Assembly (NCBI GenBank): GCA_963708325.1
Contig: OY970203.1
Location: 2,294,001-2,358,000 of the forward strand
Direction: 5' to 3'
DNA length: 64,000 bases
Origin: G963708325 sp963708325
GTDB lineage: Bacteria > Actinomycetota > Thermoleophilia > Solirubrobacterales > 70-9
In this document: positions 8,071 through 17,103 of the stretch, in pieces
How the letters are laid out: each line of letters begins with the position of its first letter
Numbering within the stretch: the stretch's first letter is position 1
Translations under genes and position numbers: made by a program
Notes under the pieces: model-generated
The model's database searches: none
What the model was told of the DNA's origin: nothing
The model's input: the letters and a program-made list of their open reading frames with translations, nothing else

Positions 8071-9849
8071 GTGGCAGGCAACGGGTCAGCGCGAAACGGC
8101 GACTCGCGGGCCGCCCTGCGGCGGATCGCGGCCGCCGACCCCGACCTGGCGGCGCGGATGGTCGTCCAGGCCCTCCCGGCCGCCGCGGCGACGCTGCCGG
8201 AGACCAGCTACGCGCTCGAGGTCGAGGGCGTCGGGCGCTGGCGGGTGCACGCCGACGGGGCGGGCGGGGCGGAGGTGATGGCGACCGCGGCCAATGCGGC
8301 GGCGGACGGGGAGGAGTTCGCGATCGCGACGGACGCCCGCGGGCTCGCCCGCCTGGCCGGCGGGGCAAACCCGCTGCTGCTGGCGCTCTCGGGCCGGCTG
8401 CGGGTGAGCGGTCACCGGCGCCGGGCCCTGGTCCTGCGCCACCTCTCCGCGGACGCGGGGCTGCGCGAGGCGGCCCGCCTCGGAGCCCCGATCGACCCCG
8501 ACCTGGTCTTCCGCTCGCTCGCCCATGCGATCGACCCGCGATGGACCAGCGGGCACAGCTTCTCGGTGGTCTACGAGCTGATCGGCGAGGGCGGCGGCCG
8601 CTGGCACGTGATCGTCGCCGACGGCGAGATTCGCGCCGGCGCCGGTGGCCCGCCCTCCGAGCCGGACGCGATCGTTCGCACCACGATGGAGAGCTGGCTC
8701 TCGCTGCTGCGCGGAGAGGTGACCCCCTCGCGCGCGATGCAGCTCGGCCTGACCGAGGTCGACGGCAACCTCTACGCCGTCACCCTGATGGGGCGCTGGA
8801 TCGACCGGGTCGACGGACGCGACGATCCCGAGCTGGAGCGCGAGCAGCGCCAGCGGGATGTCCAGGCCAGCCGCGCCGGCACCTGGGGCGGCCGCTCCGG
8901 CGACTCCGACGGCGGCGACCCCGCCGCCGCGGGACGCCCGCGCCGCGAGCTGCTCGGCTACGACGAGCTGTACGCGCTCTGGGAGCGCCAGAACTGGCGC
9001 GTGCAGGACCTCGACTTCTCGCTGGACGCGAGGCAGTGGGCGGCGTCGCCCGCCGAGTCGCAGCAACACACGGGCTGGACGATCGGCAGCTTCTACGTCG
9101 GCGAGGAGAGGGTGACGGCGGACCTCGCGCCGTTCCTGCTGGCCGCGCCGAGCGGCGAGGTGGAGGCGTTTTTGGCGACCCAGCTCGTGGACGAGGCCCG
9201 CCACGCGGTGTTCTTCGATCGCTGGGCGGCCGAGGTGATGGCGCTGTCCGCCGGCGATCTTCGCGGCCGCCTGGGGGAGATGGAGGAGAGGATGGGCGGT
9301 TCCTGGCATTTCCTCTTCGACGAGAGCCTGCGCGAGGTCGCCAACCGGATCAAGGCGCGGCCCGACGACCTCGAGCTGTTCGTCGAGGGCATCGTCACCT
9401 ACCACATGGTCACCGAGGGGGTGCTGGCGATGCCCGGACAGCGGGCGATCATCCAGTACGCACAGAACCACGGGATGTACCCCGGCTTCGTCGAGGGGTT
9501 CTCGCTGGTCGAGCGCGACGAGCACCGCCACATCGCCTTCGGCGTCCGCTTCCTGCGCGACGTCTGCGAGGAGCGCCCGGAGATGCGGTCGCTTGTCCTG
9601 CGCACGCTGGAGCGGCTGCTGCCGCAGGCGGCCGAGGTCTTCTGTCCGCCGGAGGCTGACGATCCAGCCGACTTCTTCTCCTACGGCTACCACTCCTCAC
9701 AGATCTACGGCTTCGCCTACTCGACGCTGAAGCGCCGGATGGGCGTGATCGGCGTGGAGATCCCGGCGGCGGAGGAGCTGATGCCGGGGCCGGTCGACCT
9801 CGGCGGCCTGCGGGAGCGCCGCCCGCTGGCCGAATTGGCCGCCTCCTGA
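8071..9849 (+). CDS. SCP2-like domains fused to an R2-like ligand-binding oxidase
   Basis: A 592-residue two-part protein. Residues about 20-250 look like two sterol-carrier (SCP2-like) lipid-binding repeats. Residues about 295-580 are a ferritin-like di-metal oxidase of R2lox type. Candidate metal ligands are Glu346, the DEARH motif (Glu375, His378), Glu449 and DEHRH (Glu484, His487). The Val two residues after Glu346 (Val348) and the Tyr five before Glu449 (Tyr444) match the Val-Tyr ether cross-link pair known in R2lox. R2lox proteins bind a fatty acid, so a fused lipid-binding module makes sense. The substrate is unknown. The start is GTG at 8071; it is divergent from the oxidase-like operon. 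Confidence 0.75.
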   Translation: MAGNGSARNGDSRAALRRIAAADPDLAARMVVQALPAAAATLPETSYALEVEGVGRWRVHADGAGGAEVMATAANAAADGEEFAIATDARGLARLAGGANPLLLALSGRLRVSGHRRRALVLRHLSADAGLREAARLGAPIDPDLVFRSLAHAIDPRWTSGHSFSVVYELIGEGGGRWHVIVADGEIRAGAGGPPSEPDAIVRTTMESWLSLLRGEVTPSRAMQLGLTEVDGNLYAVTLMGRWIDRVDGRDDPELEREQRQRDVQASRAGTWGGRSGDSDGGDPAAAGRPRRELLGYDELYALWERQNWRVQDLDFSLDARQWAASPAESQQHTGWTIGSFYVGEERVTADLAPFLLAAPSGEVEAFLATQLVDEARHAVFFDRWAAEVMALSAGDLRGRLGEMEERMGGSWHFLFDESLREVANRIKARPDDLELFVEGIVTYHMVTEGVLAMPGQRAIIQYAQNHGMYPGFVEGFSLVERDEHRHIAFGVRFLRDVCEERPEMRSLVLRTLERLLPQAAEVFCPPEADDPADFFSYGYHSSQIYGFAYSTLKRRMGVIGVEIPAAEELMPGPVDLGGLRERRPLAELAAS

Positions 9850-9952
9850 TCGAATCGGCCGCGGGCGCCAGTCGCCCCCGACGGCCGCGAGCTACAGCAT
9901 CGATTCGGCGCGTCGTCGGTCATCTCCAGGTGGCTCTTATACTCGCCGCGCC

Positions 9953-10903
9953 TTGCGCTGGCACCGCCGTCGCCGACCTCCCCATCCGCTGAAGCCGGTC
10001 GTCAGGTGCACGGCGGCGGCCGCGCTTGCGGGCGCCGTCGCAGTCCCTCTGCTCCGCCGCCGCCTGCGCATCCCGCCGCCGGTGACCGTGGCGGCGGCGG
10101 CCGCGGGTCCGCTGGCCCTGGCCGTGCTGCGCCCCCGCACCAGGGCCCGCGACGCCGCCCTGTTCACGCTGCAGATGTGGGCCTTCACGATGGTCCACGA
10201 GCTCCCTTTCGACGACGCCGAGGGGTTGCGGCGGCGGCTGCGAATCGGATACCCGATCCGGATCGACAGGCGCCTCGGTCTCGGCGAGCTGCCGAACGTC
10301 CGCCTGCAGCGCCTGCTCGGCCGGCGGGGGACGGCGACGCGGCTGGACCGCTTCCTCACCTGGGTGCACTGGCTGTGGTTCCTGGAGCCGCACGCGGCGC
10401 TCCTGTGGATCCTGGTCCGCCACAACGAGCGGTTCCCGCGCGCCGCACGCCAGCTCGCCGCCGCCTTCGACCTCGGCTGCGCCATCTACTTCCTCGTTCC
10501 CACCGCCCCTCCCTGGTGGGCCTCCGCCGAGGGGCACACCGGCGCGCCCGTGCGGCGGGTGATGGTCGAGGTGGGGGAGCAGACCTGGCGCGGCGCCTGG
10601 CCGGCGATGTACGACTCGCTCGGTGGCAACCCGTGGGCGGCGATGCCGTCGCTGCACTTCGGCACATCGGTCCTCGCCGCGATCCTGCTCGCCGAGGCCG
10701 GCCCGGCCGAGGGTGCGGCCGGCTGGGCATACGCGTCCACGCTCGGCTTCGCGCTCGTCTACCTGGGCGAGCATTACGTGATCGACCTGCTGGCCGGGCT
10801 CGGCGTGGTGATGGCCGTGCGACGCGGAGAGCCGCTCGGCGAGCCCGTGGTGGCGCGCGTCAACGCGCTGGTCCAGCGCTTGGAGCAGATCGCGAACGGG
10901 TAA
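9953..10903 (+). CDS. PAP2-superfamily membrane phosphatase or phosphotransferase
   Basis: A 316-residue membrane protein with several hydrophobic segments. The C-terminal half has the PAP2/inositolphosphotransferase-like active-site pattern: AAMPSLHFGTSVLAA (His about 224) and GEHYVIDLLAG (His and Asp about 270-275). Relatives act on lipid phosphates or transfer head groups (Aur1/Ipt1-like). The start is TTG at 9953; a TATACT box lies at 9938-9943, so the message may be leaderless or nearly so. It precedes a flippase-like gene by 56 bases and the two may act on the same membrane lipid. Confidence 0.75.
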   Translation: MRWHRRRRPPHPLKPVVRCTAAAALAGAVAVPLLRRRLRIPPPVTVAAAAAGPLALAVLRPRTRARDAALFTLQMWAFTMVHELPFDDAEGLRRRLRIGYPIRIDRRLGLGELPNVRLQRLLGRRGTATRLDRFLTWVHWLWFLEPHAALLWILVRHNERFPRAARQLAAAFDLGCAIYFLVPTAPPWWASAEGHTGAPVRRVMVEVGEQTWRGAWPAMYDSLGGNPWAAMPSLHFGTSVLAAILLAEAGPAEGAAGWAYASTLGFALVYLGEHYVIDLLAGLGVVMAVRRGEPLGEPVVARVNALVQRLEQIANG

Positions 10904-10959
10904 GTAGGATGCTTGCGGTGGCTCCCGACGCCGCCGGACCAGACAGGAGACTTTCGGCA

Positions 10960-12198
10960 GTGGCCCGTTCAGGCGATCCCGAGCTGAAAGATCATGAGCT
11001 GGACGAGGACGGCGCGCCGGCAGGCGACGCCGGAGCGGATCGCGACGCTCGCGACGACGCCGAGTCCCCGGAAATGCTCGCCGCCGAGGAACGCGAGTTC
11101 AGCTTCCTCGAGGACCGACGCAAGCTGGTCGAGACCGGCCTCGTCGTCGTCCTGCTCGTGGTCGCGATCTACGTGCTGCTGCCGAAGATCGTCGGGATCG
11201 AGGACGCGATCGGGAAGATCGGCGACGGCAACCCGGCCTGGATCGCGGTCGCCCTCGGCTTCGACGTCGCCGCCTTCGCCGCCTACGTGGCGCTGTTCCG
11301 CGGCGTCGTCGGCGAGAAGGTGCTCCACCTCGAGTGGCGCGAGTCCTACCAGATCACGATGGCCGGGCTGGCGGCGACGCGGCTGTTCTCGGCCGGCGGA
11401 GCCGGCGGGATCGTCCTCACCTACTGGGCGCTGCGCAAGGCGGGCATGGAGCGCCGCCAGTCGGTCTGCCGGATGGTCGCCTTCCTGGTCCTGCTCTACG
11501 CGGTTTACCTGCTCTCGGTGGTGGTCTTCGGCGTGCTGCTGCGCACCGGCGTGCTGTCCGGCGACTCGCCGATCGGGCTGACGATCGTGCCGGCGGCGAT
11601 CGCGGGCGGCGTGCTCTTCCTGCTGGCCCTGGCGGCGCTGATCCCGCAGGACGTCGAGCGGCGCCTCTCGGCGTGGGCGTCGGGCTACCGGCGGGCGCGG
11701 GTGCTGCGCCGGCTCGCAACCGTTCCCGCCACGCTGGCGAGCGGCACGCGCACCGCGATCGGCTTCGTCGCCCATCCCTCGCGCGGCGGCCTGGCGATGC
11801 TCGGGGCGATCGGGTTCTGGGCGTCGAACATCGGCATCCTCTGGGCGAGCTTCCACGCCTTCGACGTCGAGGTCCCGCTCGGCGTCGTGATCCAGGGGTT
11901 CTTCATCGGCATGGCCGCCAACCTGATCCCGTTCGCGCCGGGAGGGGTGGGGGCCGTGGACGCCGGCATGATCGGGGCCTTCGTCCTCTTCGGCCTGCCC
12001 GATTCGGCGGTGTTCGCCTCGGTGCTGACCTACCGCGTGATCGCCTTCTGGCTGCCGATCCCGCCGGGCATCGTCGCCTTCTTCCAGCTGCGCAAGACCG
12101 TGCAGGGATGGGAGGAGCGACGGCGGGCGGGGACGCTGTCGACCCCGGACGCAGCCGAGGCCGCCGCCGGGGGCTCTATACTTCAGAAAGTAAAGTAA
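10960..12198 (+). CDS. LPG-synthase-like (UPF0104) integral membrane protein
   Basis: A 412-residue protein with an acidic cytoplasmic N-terminus (about 60 residues) followed by roughly eight membrane helices of the lysylphosphatidylglycerol synthase transmembrane family. Typical segments are GLAATRLFSAGGAGGIV and the glycine-rich NLIPFAPGGVGAVDAG. The GTG at 10960 is favoured because AGGAG lies about ten bases upstream; an in-frame ATG at 10909 has no useful ribosome site. Members of this family are lipid flippases or transporters; there is no aminoacyltransferase domain here. Substrate unknown. Confidence 0.75.
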   Translation: MARSGDPELKDHELDEDGAPAGDAGADRDARDDAESPEMLAAEEREFSFLEDRRKLVETGLVVVLLVVAIYVLLPKIVGIEDAIGKIGDGNPAWIAVALGFDVAAFAAYVALFRGVVGEKVLHLEWRESYQITMAGLAATRLFSAGGAGGIVLTYWALRKAGMERRQSVCRMVAFLVLLYAVYLLSVVVFGVLLRTGVLSGDSPIGLTIVPAAIAGGVLFLLALAALIPQDVERRLSAWASGYRRARVLRRLATVPATLASGTRTAIGFVAHPSRGGLAMLGAIGFWASNIGILWASFHAFDVEVPLGVVIQGFFIGMAANLIPFAPGGVGAVDAGMIGAFVLFGLPDSAVFASVLTYRVIAFWLPIPPGIVAFFQLRKTVQGWEERRRAGTLSTPDAAEAAAGGSILQKVK

Positions 12199-12219
12199 TA
12201 TATATATGTTGTTGTCGCA
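12174..12219 (+). promoter_or_regulatory. AT-rich promoter region of trxB
   Basis: A sharply AT-rich stretch in a GC-rich genome, containing TATATATAT at about 12199-12207 followed by 12 bases to the ATG at 12220. If the box is a -10 element, transcription would start at or just before the first codon, giving a leaderless or very short leader. It overlaps the end of the upstream membrane-protein gene. Confidence 0.5.
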
Positions 12220-13269
12220 ATGACGAGCGAGACGAGCAAAGAGAGTGCGGAGATGAGCGAGACGGCCGAGGACCGGATCGAGAGCGTGGTGATCGTCGGC
12301 GGCGGGCCCGCCGGCTACACGGCCGCCCTGTACGCGGCGCGTGCCAACCTCGAGCCGCTGGTGATCGAAGGCTTCGCCTGGGGCGGGCAGCTTCAGAACA
12401 CGACCGACGTGGAGAACTACCCCGGCTATCCCGAGGGGATCATGGGCCCGGAGATGATGCAGCAGTTCCGCGAGCAGGCGGAGCGCTTCGGGACGCGGTT
12501 CGTGACCGACGACGTCACCCGCGTGGAGCTCTCCGACGGCGACATCCAGCGGATCTGGGTGGGGGACGACGAGCACCGCGCGAAGGCCGTGATCCTGGCG
12601 ATGGGCGCCGAGCCGAGGCGCCTCGGCGTCCCCGGCGAGCTGGAGCTGGGCGGCCGCGGGGTCTCCACCTGCGGCGTCTGCGACGGCGCCTTCTTCAAGG
12701 GCGACGACGTGGTCGTGATCGGCGGCGGCGACTCGGCAATGGAGGACGCGATCTTCGTCGCCAAGTACGCGGACAGGCTGACGATCATCCACCGCCGCGA
12801 CGAGTTCCGCGCCTCGCAGATCATGGAGGACCGGGCGCGCAGGGTGAAGAACATCGAGATCAAGACGCCGTTCGTGGTCGAGGAGTTCGTCGCGAGTGAC
12901 GGCAAGATCGGGTCGGTGCGCCTGAAGAACGCCGAGACCGGCGAGATCGAGGAACTCGACGTGGGCGGCGCCTTCGTCGCGATCGGCCACATCCCCCAGT
13001 CGGAGCTGGTCAACGGCCAGGTGGACCTCGACGACGAGGGCTACGTGCTCACCCGCGACGGCTCCACGCGGACGAACCTGGCCGGGGTCTTCGCCGTCGG
13101 CGACCTCGTCGACCACACCTACCGCCAGGCCGTGACGGCCGCCGGGACAGGCTGCATGGGGGCGCTCGACGCCGAGTGGTACCTGCGCGACACGCCCCCT
13201 CTGCCGGAGGCGCATTGGGCGCCCGAGGCCGAGGCCGGCGCATCCGAGCCCGCGCAGACGCGGTCCTAG
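12220..13269 (+). CDS. trxB: Thioredoxin reductase
   Basis: A 349-residue flavoprotein disulfide reductase. The FAD motif GGGPAGYTAALYAA is at residues 27-40, the redox-active STCGVCDG site at 149-156 (Cys151, Cys154), the NADPH motif GGGDSAMEDA near 175 and the C-terminal FAD segment GDLVDHTYRQAVTAAGTG near 300. It reduces thioredoxin with NADPH in the cytoplasm. The start at 12220 adds an 11-residue extension before a second ATG at 12253, which has a GCGGAG directly upstream; either may be used. No thioredoxin gene is adjacent. The C-terminus carries an extra acidic tail of about 20 residues. Confidence 0.93.
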   Translation: MTSETSKESAEMSETAEDRIESVVIVGGGPAGYTAALYAARANLEPLVIEGFAWGGQLQNTTDVENYPGYPEGIMGPEMMQQFREQAERFGTRFVTDDVTRVELSDGDIQRIWVGDDEHRAKAVILAMGAEPRRLGVPGELELGGRGVSTCGVCDGAFFKGDDVVVIGGGDSAMEDAIFVAKYADRLTIIHRRDEFRASQIMEDRARRVKNIEIKTPFVVEEFVASDGKIGSVRLKNAETGEIEELDVGGAFVAIGHIPQSELVNGQVDLDDEGYVLTRDGSTRTNLAGVFAVGDLVDHTYRQAVTAAGTGCMGALDAEWYLRDTPPLPEAHWAPEAEAGASEPAQTRS

Positions 13270-13375
13270 CCCCCTTCCTCGCTTGACGGTGTGATTACGC
13301 CAGTCCGTTGAAAATCACCGGCAGAAACATTCGGAAGGGACAGCTGACTAGTCGCCCCGGAAGGTCGCCCTCTGG

Positions 13376-14659
13376 TCAGGGACCAAGCAGTGACGCTGGG
13401 ATAACGGCGATTCCGTCTGTCCGACGGTATGCCTCTTCACCGGCGGTGATGATCACTGAATCTAGGAGGTCATCGCCGATGCGCTCGGCGAGCCACTTCA
13501 GCTGACGGACATGGCCGTCCTCGACGACTCGAGCAAGCTTGACCTCGATGGCCACAATCCGGCCATCCCCGCGCTCGACGATGAGATCCACTTCGTGCTC
13601 GCCGGAGTGGGTCCGCAGATGAGAAACCTGTTCGGCCTCGGCCGACTGCGCATAGACCCTGACAGAGAGCGTCACGAGCGACTCGAATAGTGCTCCGAGA
13701 AGGGTGCCGTCGCGCGGGATCGACGGTCCTGGGTCTTTCCCACTCAGCAGTGCGCCGGTATCAACTCCAAGCAGACGGGCCGCCAAGGCGGGATCAGCGA
13801 GTTGATGCTTTGGCGGTTGAGCGAGGCGGCGGATGTGGCTTCGCGTCGGTGACCAGGCGGGAACTGGGTCGAGAATCCAGAGTCTCTCAAGAGCGGCGCT
13901 ATAGGCCTCGACGGTCGACCGGACTGGTTTTTCCTCGCCAGCCGTGGCTGCGTCGCGGATTTTTTCGAAAGTTGTCGTTGTCGAAGACGCCGCGGCGTAG
14001 GCCCTCATCCAGCGCCGAAGCGCTTGGGGATTGCGGACCCTTTGCCCGAGCTCGTTAGGCAGCTCACGATCGCCAATCCGTGACAGATAGGTATCGAGCT
14101 GGAGGCGCAGCGCTCGCCCGGACAGGCTCCGGAGACCCGGAAAACCGCCCCGTACGATCTCCTGGACATAGTCCTCAAGCCTCGACTCGGTCCGACCACG
14201 GAGCCTGGGTTGTCCTCCGGCAAGCAGCTCTCGCAGACTGACCGTCGGGTTTTCGTTAGTCCGTTCGCTAAGCGCCATCGGCCGCATCCGGAGCGAGACG
14301 ATGCGACCTGCACCGGAGTGTGTTTCCAGATCCTCAGGCATGGCCGAGCCGGCCAGCAAGAACTGTCCCGGTGGAGCCTGAGCATCCACGCGGCGCCTCA
14401 CCAGATCCCAGAGCTCGGGCATGCGCTGCCATTCGTCGAGGAGCACCGGCGGCGGATCGTCAAGGAGCCGCATCGGGTCGGCCTCGGCCAAGGCGAACTG
14501 AGCGGGATCATCGAGGGCGTGGACCGTTTTTGCACGCCGCGAAGCGGTCTCGGTCTTCCCCACGCCTTTCGGCCCTTCCAGCGCAATCGCAGGAAGTGCC
14601 AGCGTGAGTTCATCGAGTTCGAGGTCGACGACTCTGGGTCGGTAAGCGGGCGGCACCAC
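13376..14659 (-). CDS. AAA-type ATPase with DUF4143 domain
   Basis: A 427-residue protein with Walker A GPKGVGKT at residues 29-36 and Walker B-like PPVLLDEWQRM near 75, then a C-terminal DUF4143-type region whose end resembles a PD-(D/E)XK nuclease fold (EHEVDLIVERGDGRIVAIEVK). Such orphan ATPases are widespread, often horizontally moved, and their role is unresolved. The start is GTG at 14659. Immediately upstream lie four 23-bp-spaced repeats, a probable operator. Codon usage looks less GC-biased than in the flanking housekeeping genes, in keeping with transfer. Confidence 0.82.
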   Translation of the reverse strand: MVPPAYRPRVVDLELDELTLALPAIALEGPKGVGKTETASRRAKTVHALDDPAQFALAEADPMRLLDDPPPVLLDEWQRMPELWDLVRRRVDAQAPPGQFLLAGSAMPEDLETHSGAGRIVSLRMRPMALSERTNENPTVSLRELLAGGQPRLRGRTESRLEDYVQEIVRGGFPGLRSLSGRALRLQLDTYLSRIGDRELPNELGQRVRNPQALRRWMRAYAAASSTTTTFEKIRDAATAGEEKPVRSTVEAYSAALERLWILDPVPAWSPTRSHIRRLAQPPKHQLADPALAARLLGVDTGALLSGKDPGPSIPRDGTLLGALFESLVTLSVRVYAQSAEAEQVSHLRTHSGEHEVDLIVERGDGRIVAIEVKLARVVEDGHVRQLKWLAERIGDDLLDSVIITAGEEAYRRTDGIAVIPASLLGP

Positions 14660-14663
14660 GCAG

Positions 14664-14751
14664 TAAGACTACCAGAACGACGAGACTTATCAGACAAATT
14701 CGACGCTTCTTAGACTACAAACCCGACGCCTTTTAGGCTACAAATCCGACA
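14664..14751 (+). repeat. Four direct repeats with exact 23-bp period
   Basis: Copies begin at 14664, 14687, 14710 and 14733. The two best match TTAGACTACAAACCCGACG and TTAGGCTACAAATCCGACA; the copies at 14664 and 14687 are more diverged but keep the CGACG end. The array lies 5-92 bases upstream of the ATPase start codon (read on the minus strand). A period of about two helical turns would place sites on one DNA face, as for cooperative binding of a regulator or of the ATPase itself. Confidence 0.75.
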
Positions 14752-14835
14752 CGAGGCCGGGCCGCCGGACGTGCCGAGCGCAGCCTGAAAATCACACCAT
14801 CAGGCAGGGAAGAGATCCCTCCTAGTCGCGGCAGG

Positions 14836-16689
14836 CTATGGCTGCAGGACGATGCTGCGTCGAACCGTCTTGGCGTTGCCGAAGCCGTCACGGCCGCGAG
14901 CCCTGGCCAAGGCCGTTAGCGGACCGCTTTGCAATTTGGCTCGAGCCTGGCTGGTCAGCGATACGGAAACCGTCCGCGACTGTCCGGACTTGACCCGAAA
15001 CCAACCGGTGCCAAGGCGAGTCCCGCTGTGGAAGAGGCGAACCGGGCCGCGACAGGGTCCGTGCTCCTCGGAGCGGGGACAAGCGATCGTGATCGGAGCC
15101 ACGCCGCGCGAGACGTTGGGCCGAGCTGGGCCAATCGTCACCTTCGGTGCAATCCGCTCGTTCGAGATCAGCCGCGTTCGCGGCTGCGCGGCGCTCGCAG
15201 CGCTGGCCCGAGCTGAACCAGCGGCGCCTTGGCCGAGGACGGAGCGGCTATAGACGTCGATGAAGTGGTCGGTGTCGCTACCCACCAGGCTCTCCGCGGT
15301 GCGGAAGGTGATCACGGTCATGCCGTCCTCGCTCCCGGTATAGGTGGCCGGGAACTCAGCATCACCGCCCAGCGGTCCGGTTGAGATCAGCCGCGTCGTA
15401 TCCCCATCGCGCAGATAGACGTCGTACTGGTCGTCGTCGTCCTCGGGTAGGAGCTGCTCCTTGGTATGGATAACGGCCCTGGTGCCGTCGCTGGAAACGG
15501 CATCGACCCAGGCATCGAAGGGCCCGTTGAAATCTTGCGAGCCGCGCGAGACCAGGGCGATCCCATCCGGAGTGCGCTTGTAGACGTCCTGTCGGCCATC
15601 GGTATCAGCGGGCACGAAGGATTGCCGGGACTCGAAGTAGACGATCGAGCCGTCGTCCGAGGCCCCGCCGAAGTAGGCCGGGCAATAGCAGCCGTCGCTT
15701 TCGCTCGGGGCCGAGATCAGCTCGTAGGCGCCTCCCGAGCGATCATAAACATCCATCCCGGCATCAACACCGGCATCCTGGTCTTCGGCGACCAGGGGAA
15801 TCGTGGTCATGAAGAAGAAGTGACTGGCGTCGGGGGTGACCCCGCCGCCTTGGAGATCGTCATTTGGGGCGTCGGGAATCGGCAAAGCCCAGCTCGTCGT
15901 TCCGTTGAAGCGGTCAAAGATGTCGTCACCCGGCGGGGTGTTGCCGGTCAGATCGGCCTGGCTATCGAAAAAGACGTGGTTGCCATCGGGAGTTGAATCG
16001 ACGTATTGGGAGTGAAGGTCTTTCCACGCCGGATGGTCGCCATCCGGCCCGGCGGAGACGTGAATCGTCTCGCCGCCGGAGCGCTCGAAGACGTCCATCG
16101 CCCCGTCGGTGTCGTCCGGCGTCCAATGGCCCCAGCTGGTGAAGAAGACGTGGCGGCCATCGGCCGAGTTGCCACCGAAGGTCGGGTAGGCGCCATTGGC
16201 GCCCTCGAGATCGCTCACTCCCGGAGCGGGCTTGGAGACCAGGCTGATCTGACCGTTGTGCCACTCATAGATGTCGCGGTCGGTCGGACGGGCATCGTCA
16301 GCCGTCAGCCGTGCCAGGCTGTTGAAGAAGATCCGCGTCCCATCGGCCGACATCCCCAGTAGCTGGCTGTTCGTGTCGATCGGCTGGCCATTGGGGAAGG
16401 CCGAGACCAGGATCGTCTTGCCGTCAAAGCGGGTGTAGACGTCGTGGGCCCCGTTTGTGTCCTCGGGCACCAGGGGCACGTAGGTCTCGAAGACAAATCG
16501 CGATCCGTCCTCGGAGACGCCGCCGCAGACCTTCTCGCTGTTGCTGCAAATCGGATCCCACGGTCGCGAGTAGGCGGAAGCGGCCGGGGCGGCTGCCAAA
16601 AACAGCGCTACGGCCAGGGCAAAAACAACGAGAGGGGATCCGAGCCCGGGAGCGGATCGATCTCTTCCCCTGCGCCGGGAGTGAGACAT
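14836..16689 (-). CDS. Exported TolB-like beta-propeller protein
   Basis: A 617-residue secreted protein. After a basic N-terminus and hydrophobic signal (LVVFALAVALFLAAAPAASA) come about eight repeats of a blade motif with DG-Ra/HVFF-S and DT-G--DVY elements, typical of PD40/TolB-like propellers. A C-terminal domain of about 100 residues contains two Cys (CPRSEEHGPC) and basic repeats. The ATG at 16689 is preferred to an upstream TTG because it starts a normal signal peptide. Sites resembling DTDG could bind calcium, which is inference. No enzyme motif is visible; a scaffold or binding role is likely. Confidence 0.72.
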   Translation of the reverse strand: MSHSRRRGRDRSAPGLGSPLVVFALAVALFLAAAPAASAYSRPWDPICSNSEKVCGGVSEDGSRFVFETYVPLVPEDTNGAHDVYTRFDGKTILVSAFPNGQPIDTNSQLLGMSADGTRIFFNSLARLTADDARPTDRDIYEWHNGQISLVSKPAPGVSDLEGANGAYPTFGGNSADGRHVFFTSWGHWTPDDTDGAMDVFERSGGETIHVSAGPDGDHPAWKDLHSQYVDSTPDGNHVFFDSQADLTGNTPPGDDIFDRFNGTTSWALPIPDAPNDDLQGGGVTPDASHFFFMTTIPLVAEDQDAGVDAGMDVYDRSGGAYELISAPSESDGCYCPAYFGGASDDGSIVYFESRQSFVPADTDGRQDVYKRTPDGIALVSRGSQDFNGPFDAWVDAVSSDGTRAVIHTKEQLLPEDDDDQYDVYLRDGDTTRLISTGPLGGDAEFPATYTGSEDGMTVITFRTAESLVGSDTDHFIDVYSRSVLGQGAAGSARASAASAAQPRTRLISNERIAPKVTIGPARPNVSRGVAPITIACPRSEEHGPCRGPVRLFHSGTRLGTGWFRVKSGQSRTVSVSLTSQARAKLQSGPLTALARARGRDGFGNAKTVRRSIVLQP

Positions 16690-16780
16690 CACGTTTAGCT
16701 TGGACCATGCCCGGACGAATCTCAATAGCGGCAGCGACAGATTTGACTATTAGGTATCGCGCCGACCGTTCGACGTAAAG

Positions 16781-17040
16781 AACGGCGAGGAGTTTTCCCT
16801 CGTCAAAGCGGACTATGGCTTGGATTTCGCTGACCTTGGTCCAGACGAGATCGTGATCACCGAGCGGGATCGATTGCCCCTTGAGGCCGTAGGAAATGAC
16901 TGGCAGGCGGTAGCGACCACTGATGGCTCGAGCGAACTGAATCCGCACCTCTGCCCGGTCAAGGAATGCGGACCGTTTGGAGTGACCGGGGCGCCCCGCG
17001 CCTCTCGCGCCACTCGATCAGCAACGGCCACTGGCTGGCG
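16781..17040 (-). pseudogene. Frameshifted relic of the lipoprotein family found at 20840-21421
   Basis: The minus strand closely resembles the 20.9-21.2 kb gene over about 220 bases. One frame gives APVTPNGPHSLTGQ and a second, shifted frame gives RFARAISGRYRLPV-like residues (here IQFARAISGRYRLPV) and AIVRFDEGKLLAV. In the intact copy these lie in one frame. The N-terminal signal sequence is missing and the frame is broken, so this is a decayed partial copy. Confidence 0.7.
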
Positions 17041-17103
17041 GTGTAGTTCTTTCGACGTGGGGGATTCAGATAGGCCAAACCGATCGACGGCCGAAGTGAC
17101 GCG

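Noticed and set aside
5481..8081. Long 866-codon minus-strand frame overlapping the oxidase subunit genes
   Set aside because: It is very rich in Arg, Gly and Asp, has no family motif and lies in another frame over clear subunit I and II sequences.
8086..9693. 535-codon frame opposite the SCP2/R2lox gene
   Set aside because: Antisense shadow typical of high GC; the plus-strand frame has conserved metal motifs.
13376..14659. Calling the DUF4143 ATPase a defence gene
   Set aside because: No partner nuclease, toxin or known defence neighbour is present; the family has no settled role.
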